A stretch of DNA of 64,000 nucleotides from Pseudoclavibacter endophyticus (GTDB lineage: Bacteria; Actinomycetota; Actinomycetes; Actinomycetales; Microbacteriaceae). Shown in pieces: positions 35,060 to 44,310 of the stretch (position 1 is its first letter; each line of letters begins with the position of its first letter). The stretch is taken from contig NZ_WBJY01000001.1 in assembly GCF_008831085.1 (NCBI RefSeq), positions 1,612,001 to 1,676,000 on the forward strand, in the 5' to 3' direction. Under the pieces are notes generated by a model. That model worked only from the letters and a program-made list of their open reading frames with translations, ran no database searches and had not been told where the DNA came from. The translations under genes and the position numbers were made by a program.

Positions 35060-35839
35060 GTGACCTTCCCCCGCGCCTCCGACCTCGTCGAAGGGACACC
35101 CCGCCGGCGAGCCGTCCTCGCCAAGCTGCCGCGCATGACCCGTGCCGACGGCTCGCCCATCCGCGTGCTGCTCGTCGATGACGAGCAGTCGCTCGCGCAG
35201 CTCGTGAGCGTTGCGCTTTCGTACGAGGGGTGGCGCGTCACGACCGCGTCCGAGGGGAATGAGGCCATCAGGCGGTTCCGCGCTGAACGCCCGGACGTGG
35301 TCGTGCTCGACATCATGCTTCCCGACATCGACGGCCTGAGGGTGCTGCACCGCATGCGGGAGCTGGGGCGGCACACGCCGACGCTCTTCCTCACGGCCAA
35401 GGACTCGGTCGACGACCGCATCCTCGGCCTCGCGGCCGGCGGCGATGACTACATGACGAAGCCGTTCAGTCTCGAGGAACTGGTGATCCGCCTTCGGGGG
35501 CTCCTCCGGCGCGTGATCGACGAGCCTCCGGCCGGCGGCGAACTCCTGACGGTCGGCGACCTCAGCCTCGACGAAGCGACCTACGAGGTGCGCCGCGGCG
35601 ACCGGGCCATCGCGCTCACGGCAACCGAGTTCGAGCTGCTGCGGTACTTCATGAAGAACGCCGAGCACGTGCTCTCCCGCGCCCAGATCCTCGACAACGT
35701 GTGGAACTACGACTTCGCGGGACGCACGAGCATCGTCGACCTCTACGTCTCCTATCTCAGGAAGAAGATCGACTTCGGGCGGCCCTCGATGCTCCATACG
35801 ATCCGTGGCGTCGGCTACGCCCTGCGTGCAGCATCATGA
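35060..35839 (+). CDS. OmpR-family response regulator
   Basis: The 259-residue regulator has a receiver domain (about residues 34-148) with acidic pair D40-D41, phospho-acceptor Asp84 in V-V-V-L-D-I-M-L-P-D, and K in M-T-K-P-F-S. The winged-helix DNA-binding domain (about 160-257) has L-T-A-T-E-F-E-L-L-R-Y-F and V-D-L-Y-V-S-Y-L-R-K-K-I. About 33 extra N-terminal residues precede the receiver; with a leaderless GTG start at 35060 they would be translated. A later start is possible. The kinase gene overlaps by 4 bp (ATGA), so the two are co-translated. The signal is unknown. Confidence 0.93.
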   Translation: MTFPRASDLVEGTPRRRAVLAKLPRMTRADGSPIRVLLVDDEQSLAQLVSVALSYEGWRVTTASEGNEAIRRFRAERPDVVVLDIMLPDIDGLRVLHRMRELGRHTPTLFLTAKDSVDDRILGLAAGGDDYMTKPFSLEELVIRLRGLLRRVIDEPPAGGELLTVGDLSLDEATYEVRRGDRAIALTATEFELLRYFMKNAEHVLSRAQILDNVWNYDFAGRTSIVDLYVSYLRKKIDFGRPSMLHTIRGVGYALRAAS

Positions 35840-37383
35840 GGAGATTTCTGCCGAAGTCGCTTCGGGCGAGGCTCACGCTCGCGCTCGTGGCGCTGACGAC
35901 CGCGGGCCTGCTGCTCCTCGGCGTCGCGACCACCTGGGTGGCTACGACCGCCGTCTCGAGCATGGTCGACGACAAGCTCGACAACTCGCTGACCAGCCTC
36001 GACCGGATGGTCGAGAAGGGGCATTCGGCGCGTCCGCATGACCGGCCCCACAAGCCGTTCGTCGAGTACACCTCGCAGGCAGCCGGCAGTGTCATCGCCG
36101 TCATGGTCGACGGCGCCGTCACCGATTCGGCGGTGTTCTCCGATGAGTCGCCTGCCCCGCTCTCCGCCGCCGCGGTCACCGCAATCGAGTCGCAGGAATG
36201 GTCGGACGGCGAGCGGACGACCTTCGACATCCCCGGCCTCGGCACGCACCTCGTCGAGGTGCGCGACAACGTGCACGGCGAGCGGCTCATCGCCGCGGTG
36301 TCACTCGCCGATCAGCAGACCACCGCAACGTGGTCGACACTGGCCACCGTCATCGTCGGCCTCCTCGTGCTCGCTGGCATGGCGATGGCGACGGTCATGA
36401 TCGTCCGCTTCGCGACGAGGCCGCTCGAACGGGTCGCGCGGGCGGCCGATGTCGTTTCGTCGCTGCCGCTCCACAGCGGCGATGTCCAAGGCATCCCGAG
36501 GCTCGACGACCGCGACATCGACGACAGCACGGAGGCCGGCCGCGTCGCCGGTGCCATGAATCGGATGCTCGAGCACGTCGACGCGGCGCTCGCGACCCGC
36601 GCCCAGACCGATCGCAGAATGCGCCAGTTCGTCACCGACGCGAGCCATGAGTTGCGCACGCCCCTCGCCTCGATCCAGGGGTACGCCGAGCTGACACGGC
36701 AGGAGAGCGACGTCCTGCCGCCGCTCACGGAGGCCTCGCTCGCCCGCATCGAGTCGGAGGCTGCGCGAATGACGATGCTCGTCGGCGACCTCCTCCTCCT
36801 CTCGCGCCTCGACGAGGGACAGGGTGGCCTGCGCTCCGAGCCGGTCGACCTCTGCCACCTCGGTCAGGTCGCCGTGAACGATGCCCGCACCGTCTCACCC
36901 GACTGGCGGTGGCGCACGCAGCTCCCCGACGAACCCGTCTTCGTCGACGGCGACCATTCGGCCATCACGCAGATCGTGGCGAACCTGCTTCGCAACGCCA
37001 CGACGCACACCCCGGAGGGCACGCGGGTGACGCTTCGCGTGCGACCGCCGCGCGACGGCACCGTGGAGCTCGTGGTCGCCGATTCCGGCCCTGGCGTGGA
37101 TCCCGAGTTCGAACCCACCCTCTTCCAGCGCTTCGCCCGCAACGACAAGTCGCGATCGCGCCGCCACGGCTCCACGGGGCTCGGGCTCGCGATCGTCGCT
37201 GCGCTCGTCGACGCCCACGGCGGGTCGATCCGCTACCAGCGCGGCGACGTGACCGCCGACCACGTCGACGCGACTACGCGCGCCGACGACGACGGCACCG
37301 GCGCTTCCTTCGTGGTCTGCCTGCCCGTCTCGAACGACGAGCTCACCGAATCCGGCGACCGCACGAACTCGGCCACGGCCTAG
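35836..37383 (+). CDS. sensor histidine kinase
   Basis: The 515-residue membrane kinase is paired with the preceding regulator. TM1 at about residues 14-40, an extracytoplasmic sensor of about 125 residues, TM2 at about 169-190, HAMP (about 191-250), HisKA with F-V-T-D-A-S-H271-E-L-R-T-P-L, and an ATPase domain with N-L-L-R-N-A-T-T-H-T (N box), D-S-G-P-G-V (G1) and G-S-T-G-L-G-L-A-I-V (G2). The layout matches actinobacterial TcrY/TrcS-type kinases. Start at ATG 35836 overlapping the regulator's stop. It converges on parC with 3 bp between stops. The ligand is unknown; the sensor contains a His/Pro-rich stretch near residues 63-74. Confidence 0.94.
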   Translation: MRRFLPKSLRARLTLALVALTTAGLLLLGVATTWVATTAVSSMVDDKLDNSLTSLDRMVEKGHSARPHDRPHKPFVEYTSQAAGSVIAVMVDGAVTDSAVFSDESPAPLSAAAVTAIESQEWSDGERTTFDIPGLGTHLVEVRDNVHGERLIAAVSLADQQTTATWSTLATVIVGLLVLAGMAMATVMIVRFATRPLERVARAADVVSSLPLHSGDVQGIPRLDDRDIDDSTEAGRVAGAMNRMLEHVDAALATRAQTDRRMRQFVTDASHELRTPLASIQGYAELTRQESDVLPPLTEASLARIESEAARMTMLVGDLLLLSRLDEGQGGLRSEPVDLCHLGQVAVNDARTVSPDWRWRTQLPDEPVFVDGDHSAITQIVANLLRNATTHTPEGTRVTLRVRPPRDGTVELVVADSGPGVDPEFEPTLFQRFARNDKSRSRRHGSTGLGLAIVAALVDAHGGSIRYQRGDVTADHVDATTRADDDGTGASFVVCLPVSNDELTESGDRTNSATA

Positions 37384-37386
37384 CGA

Positions 37387-39915
37387 CTACGCCTCGCCGG
37401 GCGCGTCGTCGCGCGCGACGACATCGTCCGAGCCGAGGGCGGCGGCGTCGCCGACCGGGCCGCCGAGCGCGTCGATACTCGCCTCCAGCGCCGCCCCGGA
37501 CCCGTCGCGCTTCGCGCCGCCGGCCGGCAGGTCGCGGACCGCGCCGTCGGCCGCGACCGCGCGGGGCTCGGCGCCCACCCAGGCAAGCCGCAGCCGGTCC
37601 TCGCCTCGCGTGAACCGGTGCGCTCGAACGCCCCCCGTCGCGCGTCCCTTTGCGGGAAACTCGGCGAACGGCGATACCTTCGCCGAGCCCGTGTCGGTGC
37701 CGGGCAGCGCGGCCGTCGACGTCGCGATCGTGACCACTTCCGCGCGCTCCGTCTCTGCGGGTGACAGGATGCGGGCGGCGAGCACCCGTGCGCCGTCGGC
37801 GAGCTTGATGCCCGCCATTCCGGCCGCCGGTCGACCCTGCGGCCGCACCGCCGAAGCAGGGAAGTGCAGCAGCTGGGCATCGTCGGCGACCAGCACGAGT
37901 TCGTCCTCGTCGCGTCCCACGGCGGCGGCGAGCACCTCGTCGCCCTGCTTCAACGTGATGATGTCGGCCTCAGCAAGCTTGCCGAGGTCGCCGAGGACCA
38001 CGCGCTTGACCACGCCGAGGGCGGTCACGAGCGCGATCGGCTCGGCGCCGTCGACCGGCACGAGTCCCACGACCCGCTCGCCGCGATCGGTCAGCCCCGC
38101 GTAGTCGCGCGCCTTCACACCGGCGCTCAGCAGCACGGACGCCGCCGGCGCGGATGGCAGCGCGACGACCGGCAGGCGCAAGAGTCGACCGCGATTCGTC
38201 ACGATGCCGAACGACCCGTGCACGGTCGTCTCGATGCGGGCGGCGATCGCGTCGTGCTTTGATCGACGTCGGGCGGCCGGGATGGGGGCGCCGGGCTCGG
38301 TCACGTCAACGCGAAGGATCCGGCCGGTCGCCGACATGATGACGCGCGTCGGCGCTTCGGCCTGCCGGAGCTCCTCGGCGCTCGGGGCCGCCGACTTCCT
38401 CTGTTTGCCAGTGGCGGGGGCGGCCGCCTCGGTGAGCACCGTGCGGCGCGGCGTGGCGAACTGCTCGGCAACCGCTGCAAGTTCGTCGCTGACCTTGCGG
38501 CGCAGCATCGTCTCGTCGGCCAGCAGGGCTTCGAGCTCGGCGATCGCCCGACGGAGTTCGTCGGCCTCGGCCTCGAGCTCGATCCGGGAGAACTTCGTGA
38601 GGCGTCGCAGCCGCAACTCGAGGATGTACTCCGACTGCGCCTCCGACAGGTCGAACACCTGCTGCAGCCGCGTCGACGCCTCCGCACCGTCATCCGAGCT
38701 GCGGATGATCTGAATGACCTCGTCGATGTCGACGATCGCGATGAGCAGGCCTTCGACGAGGTGCAGTCGCTCGCGCCGGCGCGCGAGCCGGAATGTACTG
38801 CGGCGACGCACGACGCTCATCCGGTGCTTGAGATAGACGCGGAGGAGGTCGAGAAGGCCGAGTGTCTGCGGCCCGCCGTCGACGAGCGCCACATTGTTGA
38901 TGTGGAACGTGTCCTCGAGGGGCGTGTAGCGGTACAGCTGTTCGAGCACGGCCTCGGGCGCGAAGCCCGTCTTGATCTCGATGACGAGGCGCATGCCGTT
39001 CGTGCGGTCGGTGAAGTCGGCGACATCGGCGATGCCCGCGAGCTTCTTTGACTGCACCCCGTCCTTGATCTTCTCGATCACCTTCTCGGTGCCGACGAGG
39101 TACGGCAGCTCGGTGACGACGATGCCCTGCTTGCGCGCGGTCACCCGCTCGATCGACACGGCGGCGCGGGTTCTGAATGCGCCGCGGCCCGACGCGTACG
39201 CCTCCCGGATCCCGTCGAGGCCGACGATGATCCCACCAGACGGCAGATCGGGGCCAGGGATGAAGGCCATCACCTCGTCGAGCGTCGCGTCGGGATGCTC
39301 GAGCAGATGACGTGCGCCCGCGATGACCTCGCCGAGGTTGTGGGGGGCCATGTTCGTGGCCATTCCCACGGCGATGCCGCTCGCCCCATTCACGAGCAGG
39401 TGCGGCCACGCCGCCGGCAGCACCTCGGGCTGCTGGATGGAGTTGTCGTAGTTGGGGATGAAGTCGACCGTGTCTTCGTCGAGGTCGTCGGTCATCGCCA
39501 TCGCCGACGCATCGAGCCTCGCCTCGGTGTATCGCGGCGCCGCAGGAGCGTCGTCGAGCGAACCGAAGTTGCCGTGCCCGTCGATCGTCCGCACGCGCTG
39601 CACGAACGGCTGGGCCAGGCGCACGAGGGCGTCGTAGATGGCCGTGTCGCCGTGCGGATGCAGGCGCCCCATGACATCGCCGACGACGCGGGCCGACTTC
39701 ACGTGCCCGCGGTCGGGCCGCAGGCCCATCTCGCGCATCTGATACAGGATTCGCCGCTGCACCGGCTTGAGGCCGTCGCGGGCGTCGGGCAGTGCGCGGG
39801 AGTAGATGACCGAATACGCGTACTCGAGGAACGATGTCTGCATCTCGGAGGACACATCGATGTCGACGATGCGCTCCTCGGGGGTCGAGGCGGGCTCTGC
39901 GGGGGGACGACTCAT
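37387..39915 (-). CDS. parC: DNA topoisomerase IV subunit A
   Basis: The 842-residue breakage-reunion subunit works with ParE (32848-34950). Catalytic Tyr129 lies in A-P-R-Y-T-E-A-R-L. The quinolone-determining region reads H-P-H-G-D-T-A-I-Y-D, with Thr91 at the position of E. coli Ser83 and Asp kept four residues on. A coiled coil (about 440-490) precedes the C-terminal beta-pinwheel, which has several degenerate blades and an acidic tail. It is separated from parE by a two-component system, transcribed towards it. The ATG at 39915 has a modest GAAGGT site. A gyrA identity is less likely given the ParE-type partner nearby. Confidence 0.9.
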   Translation of the reverse strand: MSRPPAEPASTPEERIVDIDVSSEMQTSFLEYAYSVIYSRALPDARDGLKPVQRRILYQMREMGLRPDRGHVKSARVVGDVMGRLHPHGDTAIYDALVRLAQPFVQRVRTIDGHGNFGSLDDAPAAPRYTEARLDASAMAMTDDLDEDTVDFIPNYDNSIQQPEVLPAAWPHLLVNGASGIAVGMATNMAPHNLGEVIAGARHLLEHPDATLDEVMAFIPGPDLPSGGIIVGLDGIREAYASGRGAFRTRAAVSIERVTARKQGIVVTELPYLVGTEKVIEKIKDGVQSKKLAGIADVADFTDRTNGMRLVIEIKTGFAPEAVLEQLYRYTPLEDTFHINNVALVDGGPQTLGLLDLLRVYLKHRMSVVRRRSTFRLARRRERLHLVEGLLIAIVDIDEVIQIIRSSDDGAEASTRLQQVFDLSEAQSEYILELRLRRLTKFSRIELEAEADELRRAIAELEALLADETMLRRKVSDELAAVAEQFATPRRTVLTEAAAPATGKQRKSAAPSAEELRQAEAPTRVIMSATGRILRVDVTEPGAPIPAARRRSKHDAIAARIETTVHGSFGIVTNRGRLLRLPVVALPSAPAASVLLSAGVKARDYAGLTDRGERVVGLVPVDGAEPIALVTALGVVKRVVLGDLGKLAEADIITLKQGDEVLAAAVGRDEDELVLVADDAQLLHFPASAVRPQGRPAAGMAGIKLADGARVLAARILSPAETERAEVVTIATSTAALPGTDTGSAKVSPFAEFPAKGRATGGVRAHRFTRGEDRLRLAWVGAEPRAVAADGAVRDLPAGGAKRDGSGAALEASIDALGGPVGDAAALGSDDVVARDDAPGEA

Positions 39916-39981
39916 GGGTACCTTCGAAGGTGACGGCTGTGGAACGGAGCGTGAACGCCCGCTGTGAAAGACTGGGGCACG

Positions 39982-41133
39982 ATGTCGACCATGCTAATGA
40001 GCCCCGCGACGGGGCGGCCCACGCTCGCCGACGTGTTGCCGAACTGCGTCGCCGCCATGCGGGGCGAGGTCGGAATGCTGGGCCTTGCGCCCGTGCGCGC
40101 CGCCGTCGTCATGCTCGTCGACGGACTGGGGGCGGGGATGCTCCGTTCGCGTGCCGGCCACGCCCGCCGCTTCATGCACGGGTGGGGCAGGAAGCACACC
40201 GCCCACAGCTTTCCCTCGACGACCGTCGCGGGGGTCACGAGCCTGACGACGGCGACGGCTGCCGGTGTGCACGGCCTCTGCGGGTACTCGCTCTACGACC
40301 GCCCGGCCGGCCTGGTGCGAAACCAGCTCCACGGCTGGGGTGCCGACATGGACCCGTACACGTGGCAGCTGCAGCCGACCGTCTTCGAGACGCTCCGTGA
40401 CCGGGGCGACCTGCGCCCGGTCGCCATCGGGCTCTCGGCGTACGAGGCGAGCGGCCTCACGCGCGCGTCTCTGCGCGGTGCCGAGTACATCGTCGGCGAC
40501 ACGATCGCGGACCGGGTCGATCGCGCGCTCGACGCCGTGGCATCCGACCGTTCGCTCGTGTATCTCTATGTCGCGGAGCTGGATCAGGCGGGCCATAAGC
40601 ACGGCTGGGAGTCGGACGCGTGGATCGAGCGACTCGAGGAGACCGACGCTGCGCTCGCGACGCTCGAGGCCGGTCTCCCCGATGACGTCGGACTTCTCGT
40701 GACGGCCGACCACGGCATGCTCGACATCCCCCGGGAACGCCAGCGCGACATCCCCGCGGATTCGGAGCTGCTCGAGGGCGTCGTCGCGGTCGCCGGGGAA
40801 CCGCGGCTGCGGCATCTCTCCCTTGGCGACGACGCGACCCGCGCCGACGCCGAGCGCCTCGCCGCCCGCTGGAACTCGGCGGAGGGGGACCGAGCGACGG
40901 CCATCACGCGGCGCGACGCGCTCGCCGCCGGGTGGTACGGCGATCCCGGCCACGTCCACCCCGCCGCCGCCGCTCGCCTCGGTGACGTGATCGTCGCCGC
41001 AACGAGGGGCGTCACCTATTACGCCGAGTGGATGCAGGGCGGCCAGCGTGACGTCATCGGCCAGCACGGTTCGGTCTCGCCCGAGGAGACCATCGTCCCG
41101 CTCATCCGCAAGGGCGCCTTCACGATCGAGTGA
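39982..41133 (+). CDS. alkaline phosphatase-superfamily phosphodiesterase/nucleotide pyrophosphatase
   Basis: About 383 residues. The two-metal site of the type I phosphodiesterase family can be read: V-M-L-V-D-G-L-G (Asp), F-P-S-T-T (Thr nucleophile), E-L-D-Q-A-G-H-K-H-G (Asp and His), T-A-D-H-G-M-L (Asp-His), and G-H-V-H-P near the C-terminus. No signal peptide is seen. The start is uncertain: GTG 39964 and ATGs at 39982, 39991 and 39997 are in frame, none with a good ribosome site. Divergent from parC; it converges on sepH with 28 bp between stops. In actinobacteria such a gene commonly sits by sepH. Substrate unknown. Confidence 0.88.
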   Translation: MSTMLMSPATGRPTLADVLPNCVAAMRGEVGMLGLAPVRAAVVMLVDGLGAGMLRSRAGHARRFMHGWGRKHTAHSFPSTTVAGVTSLTTATAAGVHGLCGYSLYDRPAGLVRNQLHGWGADMDPYTWQLQPTVFETLRDRGDLRPVAIGLSAYEASGLTRASLRGAEYIVGDTIADRVDRALDAVASDRSLVYLYVAELDQAGHKHGWESDAWIERLEETDAALATLEAGLPDDVGLLVTADHGMLDIPRERQRDIPADSELLEGVVAVAGEPRLRHLSLGDDATRADAERLAARWNSAEGDRATAITRRDALAAGWYGDPGHVHPAAAARLGDVIVAATRGVTYYAEWMQGGQRDVIGQHGSVSPEETIVPLIRKGAFTIE

Positions 41134-41161
41134 GGCGCACGACCCGCCCGGAGCCCTGCGG

Positions 41162-42472
41162 TCAGTCGTCGCTGCGAGTGCCGAAGACGATCTCGTCCCA
41201 GCTCGGCAGCGAGGCGCGTCCGCGCTTCCGCGACACCGGGCCAGTCGTGCCGCGGCCGACGAGCGCCGTGCGGGACGAGTGACGCGGGCTGTCGTCCGAG
41301 GTCTCGAACCCATCCAGCGGCACGTCGACGGCGCGGACCCGGCCGGCACCGGTCGGAGGCGCCACCGCCTCGTCCGGGCCGGAGCCTTCCGTGCCCGGTG
41401 TCTCGTCGGCTTCCGCCCCGGTGTCGTCCAGGCCCATGGTCGACGTGCCTTCGCGGGTGCGGTTCGAGCGTTCCCGTACGGAAGAGAGGGATGTCACGGT
41501 CGACGGCGCAGCGGGGCGGAGTTCGCCGCCGTCCGGCTCAACGCCATCGCCCAGTTCGCCGTGCGCCGCGTCGAGAGGATCGCCGGTCTCGTCGTCGAAC
41601 TCCTCGAAGGGCTGGTGCGTTCGCTCACCTCGGCGGCGCCGTAGCTGCTCGAGCAGATCCGCCGTCTCGTCGCGCGGCGAATCGGTACGCTGCTGGCCGA
41701 TGTCCGCGACGGCAGCCCCGACCCATCCGGCCCCACGCGGGTCTGATGCCCGAGACGGCACTGGGCTCTCGCCGTTGCGAGCCTCGGGGCCCGACGACGC
41801 CGCCTGGCTCGCGGGATCGGTCGGCTGCGTTTCGCCCGGTTCGTGGAGCGATCCCGCGAAGTCGGGGAGCTCCGGCTCGACGGCCCGCAGCCGCGGCGCC
41901 TGCAGCGATGACAGCTCGCCCTGCTGCGAGAGCGTCACTGCGGCGGGGTTCCGCGGCGACAGGGCGCGGGCTCGCGGATCGTAGGCCCACAGGGCGTCCC
42001 GGCTGATGCCCTCAACGGCGAATTCGAGACCGATGCGCCAGCCCTCTTCCGGGTCCTTCCACGCATCCCACTCGATGGATGCGGCGCCGAGCGCCTCCAG
42101 GCGGTCATCGATGACCGAACCGAAGGTCGCCGCGTCAGGGTCGAGCGGGTCGGCGTCGGGCTGCACGCGCACCCTGACGAGGCGGGCCTGGTTGACGATA
42201 TGCGCGCGCTCGGCGCGGACCGGTCCCTCGAAGCGTTCGACGTCGGAGCGCTCGGCTCCCGTCAGCTCGATGACCTCGTCGACCGTGCGGCCGGATCGGA
42301 TGAGCTGCTGAATCTCGCGCGGAGCGACCCTTGGCGCCTCGGCGCGCACGTGCGGCCTCGGCCGCAGCGCGTCGCGAAGCGCGTCATCGACGATGACGCG
42401 GTACTGCTCGCCGGCTTCGTCAGACACGATGAGCGCAGCGTCGTCGGCTGCGATAAACCTGAGTTCCTGCAT
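41162..42472 (-). CDS. sepH: septation protein SepH
   Basis: The 436-residue DUF3071 protein stimulates FtsZ assembly in actinobacteria. The conserved N-terminal domain (about residues 1-160) has M-Q-E-L-R-F-I-A, a helix-turn-helix-like I-Q-Q-L-I-R-S-G-R-T-V-D-E-V-I-E-L-T-G-A and V-E-R-F-E-G-P-V-R-A-E-R-A. A long acidic, low-complexity middle follows. The C-terminal FtsZ-interacting motif K-R-G-R-A-S-L-P-S-W-D-E-I-V-F-G-T is intact. ATG 42472 is preceded by GAGGAAG; the frame extends further upstream without coding character. It belongs to the conserved sepH-DUF4193-DUF3093-dut block. Confidence 0.93.
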   Translation of the reverse strand: MQELRFIAADDAALIVSDEAGEQYRVIVDDALRDALRPRPHVRAEAPRVAPREIQQLIRSGRTVDEVIELTGAERSDVERFEGPVRAERAHIVNQARLVRVRVQPDADPLDPDAATFGSVIDDRLEALGAASIEWDAWKDPEEGWRIGLEFAVEGISRDALWAYDPRARALSPRNPAAVTLSQQGELSSLQAPRLRAVEPELPDFAGSLHEPGETQPTDPASQAASSGPEARNGESPVPSRASDPRGAGWVGAAVADIGQQRTDSPRDETADLLEQLRRRRGERTHQPFEEFDDETGDPLDAAHGELGDGVEPDGGELRPAAPSTVTSLSSVRERSNRTREGTSTMGLDDTGAEADETPGTEGSGPDEAVAPPTGAGRVRAVDVPLDGFETSDDSPRHSSRTALVGRGTTGPVSRKRGRASLPSWDEIVFGTRSDD

Positions 42473-42805
42473 GTCCGTCTTCCTCGCGGGGCCCTGTGTC
42501 GACGCCACTGCGACGTCGTGTCGACGCCACTGCGACGCCTGATTTGCCACAGCATCACACGGCGCCGGACGAATACGGCGATGGCGGCCGGGCGCGCCGC
42601 CCAATCTGCCCTGCTGCCTCCTGCTCGCGCCGCGGGCGGGCGGGCACGAGGGAGTCCGCAGGATCGACCTCGACCCGGGTCGCGTGACCGTCGCGAATTG
42701 CGTTGACGGCGAACACGCCCGCATCGAGTTGCACTCCTGCATCGCGTCGTGCAGTATGTCGGCGCCGTCGGTGACCCAGCCCGCGGCAGAGAGATTTGGA
42801 CTGGC
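42473..42805. other. intergenic region between sepH and DUF4193 gene
   Basis: 333 bp between divergent starts. It contains a 19-bp direct repeat (42497-42515 and 42519-42537) near sepH. No supported ORF, tRNA or clear promoter pair was found. Two short frames cross it but look like chance. Confidence 0.5.
42497..42537. repeat. 19-bp direct repeat, two copies
   Basis: TGTCGACGCCACTGCGACG occurs at 42497-42515 and 42519-42537 (22-bp period), 25-65 bp upstream of the sepH ATG. Confidence 0.75.
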
Positions 42806-43102
42806 ATGGCAACGGACTACGACGCACCGCGCAAGACCGACGACGAGGCGGATTCGATCGAGGCCCTGAAGGAGCGCGTTCCCGACCGTATGTCGGGCAG
42901 CGTCGATGCCGAAGATGCCGACAACCCGGGCTCATTCGACCTGTCGGCGGCCGACCTCGCCGACGTCGAACTCGAGACGGTCGTCATCCCGGTCCAGGAG
43001 GACGAGTTCACGTGCGTGAGCTGTTTCCTGGCCCAGCATCGTTCGCAGCTCGCCGAGAAGACCGCCGACGGCCCCATTTGCCGGGACTGCGCCGGCCTCT
43101 AA
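42806..43102 (+). CDS. DUF4193 protein
   Basis: The 98-residue acidic protein has the DUF4193 pattern: M-A-T-D-Y-D-x-P-R-K start, E-A-L-K-E-R, an acidic middle, and two C-x-x-C pairs (F-T-C-V-S-C-F-L and I-C-R-D-C-A-G-L) that probably bind zinc. It is conserved in actinobacteria between sepH and dut. The ATG at 42806 has a weak TTTGGA upstream. Similarity of the zinc pairs to RbpA-like or small ribbon proteins is superficial. Function unknown. A hairpin (43141-43180) separates it from the convergent DUF3093 gene. Confidence 0.9.
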   Translation: MATDYDAPRKTDDEADSIEALKERVPDRMSGSVDAEDADNPGSFDLSAADLADVELETVVIPVQEDEFTCVSCFLAQHRSQLAEKTADGPICRDCAGL

Positions 43103-43140
43103 GCCGTACCGGCCCGTCACGCGGCCAGGTCCGGCATTAT

Positions 43141-43180
43141 CGAAACGCTCGCGGTGCTCCCGACATCGGCGGGCGTTTCG
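43141..43180. terminator. hairpin between DUF4193 and DUF3093 genes
   Basis: CGAAACGC (43141-43148) pairs with GCGTTTCG (43173-43180), with an inner CCG/CGG stem. It lies between convergent genes. Confidence 0.4.
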
Positions 43181-43210
43181 CGTGCCCGCAGTACCGCTCG
43201 CGCGCACTCC

Positions 43211-43678
43211 TCACCGGAGGTCGTCGCGCGCCTGCGTTGCGCGGGCGGCTTCGATGGCCGCGCGCACGGCATCCGGGTTCCGGGTCGAGAACAGCCAATA
43301 GGGCACCGGGTCGACGGGATCCGTCACGTCCACGCGAGCCGAGGTCGGAGCCCATCCGCGAAGGCACAGCCACGCCCTGGCGTCGAGGTCCGGGCCGGCA
43401 GCCACGCGGGCGGCCTCTCGGGTCGAGTAGGCCGTCACGTCGCCCGTCACCGTGAGGGGGATGCGTGCACTCCCGACGCGCAGTTGCCGATTCGACACCT
43501 CGACGACGGGGGACGCCACGATCAGCAGCGCGACGTAGCCGGCGTAAATCGCGATCCCGAGGAACACGCCGACCCACACGTTGATGCGGAGGAACACGAG
43601 CACCGTCGCGGGAATCACGAGCAGCGCTGCGATGAACATCCACGCCGAGGGCCAGACGCGCTCGTGGTACCGATTCAT
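43211..43678 (-). CDS. DUF3093 membrane protein
   Basis: The 155-residue protein has two transmembrane helices (about residues 10-30 and 35-55) followed by a cytoplasmic domain with V-E-V-S-N-R-Q-L-R-V-G-S-A-R-I-P and R-A-W-L-C-L-R-G-W, and a C-terminal W-L-F-S-T-R-N-P. This is the DUF3093 pattern, encoded next to dut in actinobacteria. The PH-like character of the soluble part is my reading. Divergent from dut, with 170 bp between starts. Function unknown. Confidence 0.9.
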   Translation of the reverse strand: MNRYHERVWPSAWMFIAALLVIPATVLVFLRINVWVGVFLGIAIYAGYVALLIVASPVVEVSNRQLRVGSARIPLTVTGDVTAYSTREAARVAAGPDLDARAWLCLRGWAPTSARVDVTDPVDPVPYWLFSTRNPDAVRAAIEAARATQARDDLR

Positions 43679-43835
43679 GCCCCTATTCCAGCACGTTGCG
43701 CCGGTGCGCCCTGGACGCGCGGCCCGCGATCACTGTGCGCCCGGTGAGGAGGCGCTCCATCCCACGACCGATCGCACGTCCGTTCGCCACCCTCAGGCGC
43801 CCTCGAGGGATGCTCATCGTCCGATCGCCGTGGCG

Positions 43836-43841
43836 TACGGT
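43836..43841 (+). promoter_or_regulatory. -10 hexamer TACGGT for leaderless dut
   Basis: TACGGT ends 7 nt before the dut GTG; no ribosome site is present. Confidence 0.5.
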
Positions 43842-43848
43842 AGTGGTC

Positions 43849-44310
43849 GTGACTTCCCCGATCCGCGTGCCCGTTGTCGGCGACCAGCCCCGATTCGCAC
43901 ACCCGGATGATGCAGGGGCCGATCTCACGGCGGCGGAGCGCACCATCCTGCCGCCCGGAGCCCGCGCCGTCGTGCCAACGGGGGTGCGGATCGCCCTGCC
44001 GTCGGGAACCGTCGGACTGGTCGTCCCGCGCAGTGGCCTTGCGGCGAAGCACGGCATAACGCTGGTGAACTCACCCGGCACGATCGACGCGGGGTACCGC
44101 GGTGAGCTCAAAGTGATCGTGCTCAACACGGACGCCGCGCAGACCTACACGATCGAGGCGGGCGACCGGATTGCGCAGCTGATCGTGATACCGATTCCGC
44201 CCGTCGAGTTCGTGCCGGTCGGCGAGCTGTCCGAGAGCGAGCGAGGCGAAGCGGGCTTCGGTTCAACCGGATACACGACCACGAAAGAGGCATCCGATGG
44301 GGCTGCTTGA
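43849..44310 (+). CDS. dut: dUTP diphosphatase
   Basis: The 153-residue trimeric dUTPase hydrolyses dUTP to dUMP and diphosphate, keeping uracil out of DNA. All five motifs are visible: D-D-A-G-A-D-L, V-P-R-S-G-L-A-A-K-H-G, N-S-P-G-T-I-D-A-G-Y-R-G-E-L, G-D-R-I-A-Q-L-I and the mobile C-terminal G-F-G-S-T-G-Y. GTG 43849 was chosen because the family's N-terminus fits there and TACGGT ends 7 nt before it; a longer frame from 43696 has no support. The DUF3710 gene overlaps its 3' end by 14 bp. Confidence 0.96.
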   Translation: MTSPIRVPVVGDQPRFAHPDDAGADLTAAERTILPPGARAVVPTGVRIALPSGTVGLVVPRSGLAAKHGITLVNSPGTIDAGYRGELKVIVLNTDAAQTYTIEAGDRIAQLIVIPIPPVEFVPVGELSESERGEAGFGSTGYTTTKEASDGAA

